Below, piece by piece: positions 15,860 through 25,118 of a stretch of DNA of 64,000 nt (the stretch's first letter is position 1; each line of letters opens with the position of its first letter). Source of the DNA: Methylobacterium brachiatum (GTDB lineage Bacteria > Pseudomonadota > Alphaproteobacteria > Rhizobiales > Beijerinckiaceae). Location: the NCBI RefSeq assembly GCF_020523825.1, contig NZ_JAJALK010000022.1, forward strand, positions 1 through 64,000, given 5' to 3'. Under the pieces are notes generated by a model. It saw only the letters and a program-made list of their open reading frames with translations, was not told where the DNA came from and searched no databases. The position numbers and the translations under genes were made by a program.

Positions 15860-18109
15860 ATGAGAGTCGTTCACCCCCGTTCCGGCGCCCTGCGCGCGCT
15901 TCTCGCCGGCGCCTCCCTGGCGGTGCTGGCGCAGGCCGTGCCGGCGCAGGCCCAGGACGCGACGCCCCCGCGCCGGGGCGTCTCCCGCCCGCCGGCCGAG
16001 GGCAGCGTGCAGCTCGACGAGATCAGCGTCGAGAGCCGCGGCGGCGGCCCGGTCCAGGCGGCGCGCTCCACCGCGGCCTCGCGCGCCGTGGAGAGCCCGA
16101 CCGGCCCGATCGACGGCTTCGTGGCCAAGCGCTCGAACACCGCGACGAAGACCAACACCCCGCTGATCGAGGCGCCGCAATCGATCACCGTGATCGGGCG
16201 CCAGCAGCTCGACGCCCAGAACGCCCAGACCCTGACCCAGGCGACCCAGTACGTGGCGGGCGCCTATGGCGGCGTGTTCGGCGCGGATTCGCGCATCGAC
16301 TACCTGACCCTGCGCGGCTTCGTGGTCAGCGATTTCGGCATCTACCGGGACGGGCTGCAGCAGCTGAATTACGGCTTCGGCTACTTCAAGACCAACACGT
16401 TCGGGCTCGAGCGCATCGAGGTGCTGCGCGGCCCGGCCGCGGTGTTGTTCGGGGCCGGCAGCCCGGGCGGCATCGTCAACCAGGTGACCAAGCGTCCGAC
16501 CCTCGACCCGTTCGGCTATGCCGAGGTCGGCGGCGGCTCGTTCGGCCAGAAATACGCCGCCTTCGATTTCGGCGGCCCGGCCGACCAGGAGGGCCACTGG
16601 TTCTACCGGCTGACCGGCTACGGCCGCCACGGCGGAACCCAGGTCGAGGGCGCCCCGGATGACAGCTTCTACATCGCGCCGGCGGTCACCTATAAGCCGG
16701 ACGGGGCGACGCGCTTCACCTTCCTGTCGAGCTTCCAGCACGACAACACCGCGGTGACGTCGAACTTCCTGCCGTATTTCGGCACCGTGCGGCCCAACGC
16801 CTCCGGCCTGCGCATCCCGCGCTCGCTCAATGTCGGCGATGCCGGCTTCAACACCTTCCAGCGCGACCAGGCCTTCCTGGGCTACGAGTTCGAGCACGAT
16901 TTCAACGAGACCTGGACCTTCCGGCAGAACCTCCGGTACTCGTTCCTCAAGAGCTTCCAGAACTCGGATATCGGCCAGCTCGGCTACAGCAACCCGGCCC
17001 AGACGCTGCTCGCCCGCTACCAGTTCCGGGACAGCGCCAAGGTCAACCTGTTCCAGGTCGACAACCAGGCCGAGGCGCGGTTCTTCGACGGGTACTTCCG
17101 CCACGACCTGCTGATGGGCCTGGACTACAAGGATTACCGCCTGAACGACAACCAGGCGTCGCTGTTCCCGGCGAGCGACCTGAACATCCTCGCCCCGGCC
17201 TACGGCCTGCCCACCGGGACGCCGTCGCCGTACCTGATCAATTCCGACGCGTTCAAGCAGCTCGGCCTCTACCTGCAGGACCAGATCAAGATCACCGACC
17301 GGCTCACCCTGCTGGTCGGCGGCCGCCAGGATTTCGCCGACAACCGGGTGGTCGACAAGCTCAACAACGGCACGGGCAACAACGGCCGCAGCGACAACGG
17401 CACGACCTACCGCACGGCGCTGATCTACAATTTCGACAACGGGCTCGCCCCCTATGTCAGCTACTCGACCTCGTTCCAGCCGCTGATCGGCACCGGCCTC
17501 AACAACCAGACCTTCAAGCCCGAGACCGGCAAGCAGGTGGAGGGCGGCGTGAAGTTCGAGCCCCCCGGCCAGGGCTACTTCGTCACCCTGGCGGGCTTCG
17601 ACATCCACCGCCAGAACGTGCTGACCGCCAATCCGATCAACCCGCTGTTCAACGCCCAGCTCGCCGAGGTCCGGTCCACGGGCTTCGAGGCGCAGCTCGT
17701 CGCGAGCCTGTTCGACGGGCTCAACGTGGCGGCCTCGTACACGATCTACGGGCTGACCAACGAGCGGGGCGGCCCGGACCTGATCGGCAAGGTCCCGGTC
17801 AACATCCCGGAGAACTTCGCCAACCTGTTCGTCGACTACACGATCCCGACTGGCGACCTGCGCGGCTTCGGCTTCGGCGGCGGCGTCCGCTATGTCGGCC
17901 GCTCCTTCGCGGATGTCGCCAACGCCTTCCGGGTGCCGGATTACGTGCTGTTCGACGCGCAGGTTCATTACGATTGGGAGCGCTGGCGGCTGCAGGTCAA
18001 CGCGACGAATATCGGCGACCGCCGCTTCGTCTCGTCCTGCCAGACGACCACGTCCTGCTTCTATGGCGATGCCCGGCGGGTCCTGGCGAGCGTGAGCTAC
18101 AAATGGTGA
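15860..18109 (+). CDS. TonB-dependent siderophore receptor
   Basis: A 749-residue outer-membrane receptor. A signal peptide spans about residues 1-31 (ending PAQAQ). The TonB box region and plug domain include EAPQSITVIGRQQLDAQ near residue 107, then LRGFVVSDFGIYRDGL and IEVLRGPAAVLFGAGSPGGIVNQVTK, typical of the FhuA/FpvA/FoxA siderophore group. The 22-strand barrel ends in the aromatic motif SVSYKW, as required for BAM assembly. The siderophore is not predictable. No transporter, reductase or FecI/R genes adjoin it, so export energy and ATP-driven import must come from elsewhere. Iron control through the ICE box is inferred. Confidence 0.93.
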   Translation: MRVVHPRSGALRALLAGASLAVLAQAVPAQAQDATPPRRGVSRPPAEGSVQLDEISVESRGGGPVQAARSTAASRAVESPTGPIDGFVAKRSNTATKTNTPLIEAPQSITVIGRQQLDAQNAQTLTQATQYVAGAYGGVFGADSRIDYLTLRGFVVSDFGIYRDGLQQLNYGFGYFKTNTFGLERIEVLRGPAAVLFGAGSPGGIVNQVTKRPTLDPFGYAEVGGGSFGQKYAAFDFGGPADQEGHWFYRLTGYGRHGGTQVEGAPDDSFYIAPAVTYKPDGATRFTFLSSFQHDNTAVTSNFLPYFGTVRPNASGLRIPRSLNVGDAGFNTFQRDQAFLGYEFEHDFNETWTFRQNLRYSFLKSFQNSDIGQLGYSNPAQTLLARYQFRDSAKVNLFQVDNQAEARFFDGYFRHDLLMGLDYKDYRLNDNQASLFPASDLNILAPAYGLPTGTPSPYLINSDAFKQLGLYLQDQIKITDRLTLLVGGRQDFADNRVVDKLNNGTGNNGRSDNGTTYRTALIYNFDNGLAPYVSYSTSFQPLIGTGLNNQTFKPETGKQVEGGVKFEPPGQGYFVTLAGFDIHRQNVLTANPINPLFNAQLAEVRSTGFEAQLVASLFDGLNVAASYTIYGLTNERGGPDLIGKVPVNIPENFANLFVDYTIPTGDLRGFGFGGGVRYVGRSFADVANAFRVPDYVLFDAQVHYDWERWRLQVNATNIGDRRFVSSCQTTTSCFYGDARRVLASVSYKW

Positions 18110-18259
18110 GGCATTCGCCTCGCCGGCCTTGAGAGCGCACGCGAACGTCGCGTTGTAAGCTTTTGATCCGAAAGACCGTTGATTGTGTCCCCCCCTTAGG
18201 GCAGTGGGGGATGCTCCTGTTCCGGGTCCGGGAGCACCACGGACGCTTCCGCACTCACT

Positions 18260-18299
18260 CCGTCATCCCGGGGCGCCGCAGGCGAGCCCGGGATGACGG
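18260..18299. repeat. palindromic dispersed repeat, possible bidirectional terminator
   Basis: Two perfect 13-base arms, CCGTCATCCCGGG (18260-18272) and CCCGGGATGACGG (18287-18299), surround a 14-base loop. The hairpin lies between the convergent TonB receptor and the phnE-like gene, in a 302-base gap with no other feature. The sequence type (GTCATCCCGGG ... CCCGGGATGAC) recurs as an intergenic palindrome in many alphaproteobacterial genomes. No U-run follows on either strand. Confidence 0.65.
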
Positions 18300-18411
18300 A
18301 TTTGTCGGCAGGACGACCCGTGCGAAGCCCCCATGTCGCCGGGCCAGCGGGAGGCTCCACTGCCTGCTGCCAAGGCCTTGAAAGGACTGGGTTCGCCCGG
18401 TCCGGACCCGG

Positions 18412-19935
18412 TCAGCCCGCCACGGGCTGCGGCCCGGACAGGCGGGTCGGCAGGGTGTCGATGCGCAGGGAGCGGCGCAGGCCCCGGGAGAGGGCGTCCA
18501 CCGCCACGGTCACCAGGGCGGTGGCGGCGATCAGCACCACGGCCACGTCGAGGCGCAGCTCCGAGATCGCGGCGTCCACGTAGAAGCCCAAAGTCGTCAC
18601 CCCCAGGATGCCGAAGATCGCGCTCTCGCGCAGGATCAGCTCCCAGCGGTAGAGCAGGTAGGCCAGGAACTGACCGTAGAGGCGCGGCACCGTCTCGTAG
18701 GCGTAGAGGTTCAGCCCCGTGGGCGCGTCGGCCCGGTAGGGCAGCGCGTCGGCGTGCCGGCCCATCAGGTAGGCGACGATCCCGGCATTGTGCAGCGCCA
18801 GCGCGAGGATCGCCGGCAGCATTGAGGGGCCCAGCAGCTGCAGCCCGCAATAGGCCAGCATGTATTCCGGGGTCGAGCGCACCACCACGAGGAGCACGCG
18901 CCCGAGCGGCCGTCCGAGGGGCCCGGCGAAGCGCCGTGCGGTGAGCGGGAACAGGACCAGCGCCCCGAGCGCGGTCGCCGCCAGGGCGATCTGCGCCAGG
19001 ATCAGGGTCTGGATCGTGCCCGGCAGGATCTGGTCGGCGAGGATCGGGCGCAGCCAGGACCAGAGCCGCGCCCAGGTCTCGGGCTCGGCGAGCGCGGCGC
19101 CGCGCAGGGGCGTCGGCACGATGTCGTGGCCGAGGAAGCGCGCGAGGCTCGCCCCGATGGCCGCGTTGCCGATCGCCGGGGGCAGGGCCAGGGGGGCGGC
19201 GGCGAGCAGGAGCGGCACGGTCCAGCCCCGGATCCAGAGCCGGCGGGTGCCGATCAGCCCGTAGAACACCAGGAGCAGCGCCCCGGCCTCGGCGTAGCGG
19301 CCCTGGCGGAAGGCGGATTCGAGGTAGAAGCCCATGGTCGGCAGGCCGATGAAGCCGAGGACCAGGCTGGAGCGCAGGCCGCATTCGAGCCGGTAGAGGG
19401 TGTAGTCGCGCAGCCGCCCGGCCACCTCGGGCAGGCGGGCATACAGGAAGGCCGAGACCGTGCCCGTGCCCGCGGGCAGCACCCGGAGCGCGGCGAGGTC
19501 GGCCTCCTCGATGATCTCGGCATAGACCTTGGCGCAGATGCCCGCGTAGGGCAGCGCGATGGCGAGAACGCCGGTCGTGGCCGAGAGGCCGAAGACCTGC
19601 ATCAGCAGCAGCGCCCAGAACAGCTCGTGCACGGCGCGCAGGCCCGCGCAGGCGAGCCGCACGGTCCGCGAGCGGGCGAACGGGATCGCCAGCAGCAGGC
19701 CGCTCCCGGCCCCGAGCCCGACGCCCAGCACCGCGAAGGCCACCGTGTAGACGACGCTCCAGCCCTCCACCGACGGGAAGTCCGGCCGGACCAGGCCGTC
19801 GAGCAGGCGGGCGAGGTCGGCGAACGGGTGCAGGGTGGTGACGTGCAGATCCGCGACCAGCAGGCCCGCCAGCGCGGCCGCCAGGAACCAGCGGCTCACC
19901 GCCGCGTAGCCGGGCCGCGGCACGGCGAGGCGCAT
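18412..19935 (-). CDS. phnE: fused double permease of a PhnDCE-type ABC transporter
   Basis: A 507-residue inner-membrane protein containing two tandem binding-protein-dependent permease domains. Each has a set of membrane helices and a late cytoplasmic EAA-like loop with GFIGLPTMGFYLESA (first half) and IFGILGVTTLGFYVDAA (second half). PhnE normally has one domain and dimerises; here both halves are fused, as in some phosphonate, phosphite or putative selenate systems. The gene overlaps the ATPase stop at 19935 by one base, placing it last in the leftward binding protein, ATPase, permease operon. Confidence 0.85.
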   Translation of the reverse strand: MRLAVPRPGYAAVSRWFLAAALAGLLVADLHVTTLHPFADLARLLDGLVRPDFPSVEGWSVVYTVAFAVLGVGLGAGSGLLLAIPFARSRTVRLACAGLRAVHELFWALLLMQVFGLSATTGVLAIALPYAGICAKVYAEIIEEADLAALRVLPAGTGTVSAFLYARLPEVAGRLRDYTLYRLECGLRSSLVLGFIGLPTMGFYLESAFRQGRYAEAGALLLVFYGLIGTRRLWIRGWTVPLLLAAAPLALPPAIGNAAIGASLARFLGHDIVPTPLRGAALAEPETWARLWSWLRPILADQILPGTIQTLILAQIALAATALGALVLFPLTARRFAGPLGRPLGRVLLVVVRSTPEYMLAYCGLQLLGPSMLPAILALALHNAGIVAYLMGRHADALPYRADAPTGLNLYAYETVPRLYGQFLAYLLYRWELILRESAIFGILGVTTLGFYVDAAISELRLDVAVVLIAATALVTVAVDALSRGLRRSLRIDTLPTRLSGPQPVAG

Positions 19936-20609
19936 CAGGCGGCCTCGTAGAAGGGGCGCAGCCGTTCCGGATCGAGCGCCTGGGCCGGGGCGTCGAGGAC
20001 GATCCGGCCGGCCTCCAGCACCACGATCCGGTCGGTCTGGGCGAGGGCCAGGGCCACGTCGTGGAGCGCCAGGATCAGGGTCTCGTGGCTCGCCGCCATC
20101 TCGGCCAGCACCCGGGCGCCCTGCTGGCGGTCCAGGGCCGAGACCGGCTCGTCGCCCACCAGGATCGGCCGGCCGTTATAGAGGGCGCGGGCCACCGAGA
20201 CGCGCTGCTGCTGGCCGCCGGAGAGCTCCCCGGCCTTCGCCCAGAGTTTGTCCGCCAGCCCGACCCGGTCGAGGATGCGCTCGACGGCGGTGATGTCGGC
20301 CTTGGCCGGGCGGACCAGATTGCGCAGGTTGTGCAGGGTCGAGCGCCGGTCGAGCCGGCCCATATAGACATTGTGGAACACCGACAGGGTCCGCACCAGG
20401 GCGGCGGCCTGCGGCACCAAAGCGACCGTGTCGGGCGCCTGGGCCTGGATCAACCCGATGAGGGTCGACTTGCCGGCGCCGGAGCGGCCCATCAGGGCGA
20501 CGCGCTCGCCCCTCCGCACCGTCAGGTCGATGCCCGACAGGACCGTGCGGCCGCCATAGGCGGCGGAGGCGTTCGCCAGGAGGATCGCCGTCCGGGACCC
20601 GTCGGGCAC
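19935..20609 (-). CDS. phnC: ABC transporter ATP-binding protein (PhnC-type)
   Basis: A 224-residue ATPase. Walker A is GRSGAGKST at residues 41-49, the signature LSGGQQQRVSVARAL lies near residue 139, Walker B ends in ILVGDEP, and the switch His is in LALHDVALA. PhnC-type features include the QAAALVRTLSVFHNVYMGRL segment after the Q-loop. The start is GTG at 20609, four bases after the binding-protein stop. It powers the fused permease downstream. Confidence 0.9.
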   Translation of the reverse strand: MPDGSRTAILLANASAAYGGRTVLSGIDLTVRRGERVALMGRSGAGKSTLIGLIQAQAPDTVALVPQAAALVRTLSVFHNVYMGRLDRRSTLHNLRNLVRPAKADITAVERILDRVGLADKLWAKAGELSGGQQQRVSVARALYNGRPILVGDEPVSALDRQQGARVLAEMAASHETLILALHDVALALAQTDRIVVLEAGRIVLDAPAQALDPERLRPFYEAA

Positions 20610-20613
20610 CGCC

Positions 20614-21504
20614 TCAATCCAGCAGGCCGGTGGAGCGGCCGACCTCGACCAGGGGCTCGTAGGCGGCGTTGGTCACCGGGATGAACTTCGAGCGCCCGAA
20701 CGGCTCCAGGATCGCCGGGTCGGTGACGCCGACGAGGGCGTCCTTGAGTTTCTCGGTGAAGCCGGGGCCGTAGGTCCGGTCCACGTCGCCCCGGACGGTC
20801 CATTGGTAGTCCGGGAAGGGCGGGCTCTCCCAGATCACCGACACCGCTTTGGGGTCGACCTTGCCGGCCTTCGTGTCGAGGTCCCAGACCGAGTAGTCGA
20901 CGGCGCCGACCGCGAAGGCGCCGGACTGCACCAGCTGGATCGTGCGGCTGTGGTCGCCGGAGAATCCGACCCGGGCAAACACCTGCTCCGGATTCTTCCC
21001 CGGGAAGGCCTGGCGGATGAAGTATTCCGGCATCAGCCGCCCGGAGGTCGAGGCCCGGGCGCCGAACGTGAAGGTCTTGCCGGCGATGGCCTGCGGGAAA
21101 TCCTTGCTGGGCTCCAGCCCGCTCCCGGCATGGGCGATCAGGTAGGTCTTGAACGCCGCGTCCTCGGCGCCCTGAGCGATCGCCTGGGAGCCCGGCACGG
21201 CGCGGCGCGCCTGGACCCCGGTGAAGCCGCCGAACCAGGCGAGCTGCACCTGGCCGTTGGTGAAGGCGGTCACCGCCGCCGGGTAGCTCTTGACCGGGAT
21301 GTAGCGCACCGGGACGCCGAGCTTGGCCTCGAGATAGGTCGCGACCTTGCCGAAGCGCTCGACCAGACGGCTCTCGTCCTGGTCGGGGATGCCGGTGAAG
21401 ACCAGGGGCGGGACCGGCTTGGTCGGCTGGGCCTGCGCGGCCGTGCCGAGCGCGAGCGAAACCAATCCCAGGGCGAACCGCCCCACCCGTCCCAGTCCCG
21501 GCAT
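20614..21504 (-). CDS. phnD: PhnD-like periplasmic binding protein, putative selenate/oxyanion type
   Basis: A 296-residue exported binding protein with a signal peptide of about 25 residues (ending TAAQAQ). The family core includes FTGIPDQDESRL, LAWFGGFTGVQARRAVPG, FTFGARASTSGRLMPEYF, GFSGDHSRTIQLVQ and VWDLDTKAGKVD. This pattern is closest, from memory, to the PhnD subgroup catalogued as putative selenate ABC transporter binding protein rather than true phosphonate PhnD. No C-P lyase genes lie nearby. The ATG at 21504 follows GGAGGA. The ligand (selenate, phosphonate, phosphite or another oxyanion) is unproven. Confidence 0.82.
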   Translation of the reverse strand: MPGLGRVGRFALGLVSLALGTAAQAQPTKPVPPLVFTGIPDQDESRLVERFGKVATYLEAKLGVPVRYIPVKSYPAAVTAFTNGQVQLAWFGGFTGVQARRAVPGSQAIAQGAEDAAFKTYLIAHAGSGLEPSKDFPQAIAGKTFTFGARASTSGRLMPEYFIRQAFPGKNPEQVFARVGFSGDHSRTIQLVQSGAFAVGAVDYSVWDLDTKAGKVDPKAVSVIWESPPFPDYQWTVRGDVDRTYGPGFTEKLKDALVGVTDPAILEPFGRSKFIPVTNAAYEPLVEVGRSTGLLD

Positions 21505-21725
21505 GGATCCTCCACCGCATCGCGCCCGCGTCCGGCGCGCCTCGTGCGGTGCCCTGGATATCGGATTCAAGACGATGCGCCAGAGCTTTGATGGCGCCCC
21601 CGTGTTCCGAGAACCAGAAGCCGTCGTTCGGTACGCGGCTCCGGCGGCCGACATCTTCGGGCGCCGGTCATCCGGCCCTCGTGCCTGCCCGCAGGACGTG
21701 CAGGCACGGGGCGAGACGATCAGCT

Positions 21726-21956
21726 TTAATGGCGGCGCATCATGTGGTGGCGGTGGTGCCGGCGCATCATGTGATGGCGGCTGCGCATCACGCCCCGGGA
21801 GGTCATCCGGGCGCCGCGGTGCATGCCGCCGAAATTGCTGTTGCCGGTGGCGGCGGCGTTCCGGTCGAGGCCGTCGCCGGGGGCCGCGAGGCTCGGGCTG
21901 GCGGCGCCGAGGACGAGGCCGAGCGCGAGGGTCGCGCCGAGGAGGATCTTGTTCAT
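21726..21956 (-). CDS. small secreted His/Met/Arg-rich protein
   Basis: A 76-residue protein with a clear signal peptide (MNKILLGATLALGLVLGAA, cleavage near SLAAPG). The mature part of about 50 residues ends in a repeated His/Met/Arg block with two copies of HHMMRRH. This composition suggests periplasmic binding of copper or nickel, or of an anion. I recognise no family. It sits alone between the ABC operon and the cyclase. Confidence 0.6.
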   Translation of the reverse strand: MNKILLGATLALGLVLGAASPSLAAPGDGLDRNAAATGNSNFGGMHRGARMTSRGVMRSRHHMMRRHHRHHMMRRH

Positions 21957-22004
21957 GGGGTGATCGGACTTTCCGCGACCCTGCGCCGCGCCGATCCGAA
22001 CGGA

Positions 22005-23354
22005 TCAGCCGCGCGCTTGTTCCGGGACGCCCCGGGCCTCGGGCGTCTCCACCACGGCGAACAGGGCGGGCTGCGCATCGCGCGCATCCGGCACCGGGAC
22101 GGCCCGGATGCGGGGCGGCAGCGGCCCCCCGAGCAGGTCCAGGAAATCCCCCGAGGCGGCGATCCCGATCTCGGCCGCCTTGGCCCGGGCCTCCAGGCGC
22201 GACAGGGCGTTCATGGCCGGGCCCAGCACCGTGTACTCGGCCCGCACCCCGTCATCGAACACGCCGACCAGAAGGTCGCCGGCATGCAGGGCGACCACGA
22301 CCCGCAGGGTGAACAGCCCCTCCTTCTCCCGCGCTTCGTTGAGGGCGGCGATGCGGTCCTGGAGCGACAGGGCGCAGGCGAGCGCCGCCCGGGCCTGCGC
22401 CCGGGGGCGGCCGACCACGAACTGCACCAGCACGGCGTCGCCGACATACTTGTCCACGAGGCCGCCCTGCTCGGCCACCGCGGCCTGGGCGGCAGCCCGG
22501 ACGGCGAGCAGGGCCGTCACCATTGCCTCGGGCGGATGCTCCCGGCTCAGCCGCGAGAAGCCGCGGATGTCGAGGACCATCAGGCAGGCGTGGCGCCGGT
22601 GGATGCCCATGGCGGCGTCCGCGTCCTCGGCGGCGAGGTCGAGGGCGACCGTGTCGGGCACGAACCGGGCGAGCTGGGCGCGCTCGTGCTCCATACGCAG
22701 GGCCCGGGTGACGGCGTCGCGCAGGCGGACCACACCGTCGATCACCAGCAGGCCGGCCGCCACGAAGGTAGCGAGCCCGGTGATCTGCGCGGTCGGGAAG
22801 GAATCCGGCCCCGGGAACAGGTCCGGCCAGGCCAGCCCGACCAGGAAGGTGGCGGTCCAGCAGGCGGTCACCACCCCGCAGAACAGCAGGGTCTGGGCGA
22901 CCCGCATGCTCAGGCCGGTCTGGAGCAGGAGCAGGAAGGCCGGCAGGCGGCTCACCGCGTCGGCGCCGAGGCCGGCGCCACCGCCGGCCAGCATGTGCTC
23001 GATGATCACGTAGACGGCGAGCCCGGCATTGAGCAGCGTCCCGGCCCAGCTATAGGCCGCCGCCGCGGGGCCCCCGCCCCGCTCGCCCAGCCCGAACCAG
23101 ATCGTGCCGACGCCGTAGAGGCCGAGGATGAACCAGTGGCTCAAGGCGTGCAGCGAGCCGTCATAGGCCTGGGCCGCCATCAGCAGCACCAGCACGATCA
23201 CGATCCGCAGCCCGAGCAGCCGCAGGCCGCCGCCCGCCTGCATGGCGCGCAGGACCGCGGCGTCGTCCTCGGCCACCTCCGCCTTGCGCGCGGTGCGGTC
23301 CCGGGCGCTCAGCGCGGCGGGGAGCGGCGGGGTCCGGGCACCGCCCGAGGCCAT
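22005..23354 (-). CDS. membrane-anchored class III adenylate/guanylate cyclase
   Basis: A 449-residue protein with about six N-terminal membrane helices (residues 45-215) and a C-terminal class III cyclase catalytic domain (about 250-430). Both metal-binding aspartates are present: Asp262 in VLDIRGFSRLS and Asp306 in KYVGDAVLVQF. A transition-state region GVFDDGVRAEYTVLGPAMN follows. It should make cAMP from ATP in response to a membrane or cytosolic cue. The ATG at 23354 shares its A with the hflX stop (TGATG), so it is probably co-translated; a GTG one codon earlier is possible. Confidence 0.85.
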   Translation of the reverse strand: MASGGARTPPLPAALSARDRTARKAEVAEDDAAVLRAMQAGGGLRLLGLRIVIVLVLLMAAQAYDGSLHALSHWFILGLYGVGTIWFGLGERGGGPAAAAYSWAGTLLNAGLAVYVIIEHMLAGGGAGLGADAVSRLPAFLLLLQTGLSMRVAQTLLFCGVVTACWTATFLVGLAWPDLFPGPDSFPTAQITGLATFVAAGLLVIDGVVRLRDAVTRALRMEHERAQLARFVPDTVALDLAAEDADAAMGIHRRHACLMVLDIRGFSRLSREHPPEAMVTALLAVRAAAQAAVAEQGGLVDKYVGDAVLVQFVVGRPRAQARAALACALSLQDRIAALNEAREKEGLFTLRVVVALHAGDLLVGVFDDGVRAEYTVLGPAMNALSRLEARAKAAEIGIAASGDFLDLLGGPLPPRIRAVPVPDARDAQPALFAVVETPEARGVPEQARG

Positions 23355-24775
23355 CACGTCCCCCGGTCGAGACGCCGGGCCGCGCTGAACCGGTTGAGGA
23401 AGCGCGGCTCCTTCTCGGGGGCGATCCGGATCGCGAGGTGCAGGGTGCCGTCGGCCTCGGCGCGCCGGTCGAGGATCTCGGCGTTCTCGTAGAGCCAGTT
23501 GAGCGCCGCCCCGTCCTCGGGCGGCAGCGACACCGCGAAGCTCGCCCGGTGGCGGCCGATCCGCGCCTCGATCCGGGCGGTGAGCGCGGCGAGCCCCTCC
23601 CCGGTCAGCGCCGAGACCAGGACCGGCGCGTCGCTGTCGCGGTCGTTGCGGGCCTTGGACTGGCCGCTGAGATTCATCAGCCGGGTCCGCTCGTCGTCAT
23701 CCAGGAGGTCGGACTTGTTCCAGACCTCGATGATCCGCTCGGCCGTGGTCTCGATGCCGAGCTCGCGCAGCACCTCGCCGACATCCTCGGCCTGGGCCTC
23801 GGAATCGACGTGGCTGACGTCGCGCACGTGCAGGAGCACGTCGGCCTCGATCGCGTCCTCCAGGGTCGCCCGGAACGCCGCGATCAGCGGGGTCGGCAGG
23901 TCGGAGATGAAGCCCACCGTGTCGGACAGGATCACGGTCTCGCCGTGGGGCAGCTTGGTCGCCCGGGCGGTGGGGTCGAGGGTGGCGAACAGCATGTCCT
24001 TGGCGGTGACCTCGGCCCGGGTCAGGGTATTGAACAGGCTCGATTTTCCGGCATTGGTGTAGCCCACCAGGGCGACGATCGGATAGGGCACCCGGGCGCG
24101 GCTCTGCCGGTGCAGGCCGCGGGTCCGCACCACCGCGTCGAGGTCGCGCTCGATCCGGGTCATGCGCTCCTGGATCATGCGCCGGTCGGCCTCGATCTGG
24201 GTCTCGCCGGGGCCGCCCAGGAAGCCGAAGCCGCCGCGCTGCCGCTCCAGGTGGGTCCAGGACCGGACCAGCCGCGACTTCTGGTAGGCGAGGTGCGCGT
24301 GCTCAACCTGGAGCGTGCCCTCCCGGGTCGAGGCGCGGCGCCCGAAAATCTCCAGGATCAGGCCGGTGCGGTCGATGACCTTGGCGCCCCATTCCTTCTC
24401 GAGGTTGCGCTGCTGCACCGGCGAGAGCGCGCAATCCATCACCACGAGGCCGATCTCGCGGGCGCGGATCAGCCCGGCGATCTCCTCGACCCGGCCCTTG
24501 CCGAGATAGGTCGAGGGGCGGATGCGCGGTAGGCTGATCGCCAGGCTCTCGACCACGTCGAGCTCGATGGCGGCGGCGAGCCCGGTGGCCTCGTCGAGGC
24601 GCGCCTCGACGGAGCGGGTCGGATGGGCGGCGCCGTTGCCCGGCACCCCCGGCCCGTGCGCGCCGCGCGCCAGATAGGGCCCGATCACCAGGGTATGGGT
24701 CGCCGCGGCGATCTCGCCCTCGGGCGCGGCCTGTGCCTGGAGCCGGGCCTCGCCGGACGTCAGCGTCTCGCTCAT
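23354..24775 (-). CDS. hflX: GTPase HflX
   Basis: A 473-residue ribosome-associated GTPase that splits stalled or hibernating 70S ribosomes. The HflX N-terminal domain (TYLGKGRVEEIAGLI, FGRRASTREGTLQVEHA) is followed by the GGPGETQIEADRR segment and the G domain: G1 GYTNAGKSS, G3 LSDTVGFI and G4 WNKSDLL. A C-terminal helical region follows. The gene lies downstream of hfq, as in many proteobacteria, but 343 bases separate them. It overlaps the cyclase gene. Confidence 0.94.
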   Translation of the reverse strand: MSETLTSGEARLQAQAAPEGEIAAATHTLVIGPYLARGAHGPGVPGNGAAHPTRSVEARLDEATGLAAAIELDVVESLAISLPRIRPSTYLGKGRVEEIAGLIRAREIGLVVMDCALSPVQQRNLEKEWGAKVIDRTGLILEIFGRRASTREGTLQVEHAHLAYQKSRLVRSWTHLERQRGGFGFLGGPGETQIEADRRMIQERMTRIERDLDAVVRTRGLHRQSRARVPYPIVALVGYTNAGKSSLFNTLTRAEVTAKDMLFATLDPTARATKLPHGETVILSDTVGFISDLPTPLIAAFRATLEDAIEADVLLHVRDVSHVDSEAQAEDVGEVLRELGIETTAERIIEVWNKSDLLDDDERTRLMNLSGQSKARNDRDSDAPVLVSALTGEGLAALTARIEARIGRHRASFAVSLPPEDGAALNWLYENAEILDRRAEADGTLHLAIRIAPEKEPRFLNRFSAARRLDRGT

Positions 24776-24949
24776 GCAACCTTTAACGCCGCCCGCGCGC
24801 GGACGGCTTCGTTCGAGAAGTCGGATTGTCCGAGATGGGGATTGGGCGGGGCCGGGCCAAGATGCCGGGATTCAAGAGGTTGGGATCGGAGCGATCGGAA
24901 TCCGGAGGCCCGCTCGGCGCGATCTTTCCCGCCCGCGCCCCTATCCGAA

Positions 24950-25006
24950 GGCCTCGAAGGAGCCCTCCAGCCGGCCGCGCGATCCCCGGAGGCCGCCTTC
25001 GAGGCC
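24950..25006. repeat. inverted repeat within the hfq-hflX gap
   Basis: GGCCTCGAAGG (24950-24960) and CCTTCGAGGCC (24996-25006) are perfect 11-base arms around 35 bases, followed by CAGCACCTCAGGATGAGG. This combination resembles a dispersed intergenic repeat common in Rhizobiales genomes. It lies on the path from hfq to hflX, so it could end or process the transcript. The rest of 24776-25118 holds no supported gene. Confidence 0.5.
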
Positions 25007-25118
25007 GCTAACGCAGCACCTCAGGATGAGGGGGGAGATCGGGATCGGGTTGGGATTCGCCGCCCGCTGCCGGCGAATCGCGGCCTCAGAGCGCGCGAGC
25101 CGATCGCCTCTCAACAGA

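Noticed and set aside
15779..17968. A 729-codon leftward frame opposite the TonB receptor
   Set aside because: It is the shadow of the receptor's codon bias (Val/Glu/Arg/Ala repeats) and has no ribosome binding site. The plus-strand receptor has all plug and barrel motifs.
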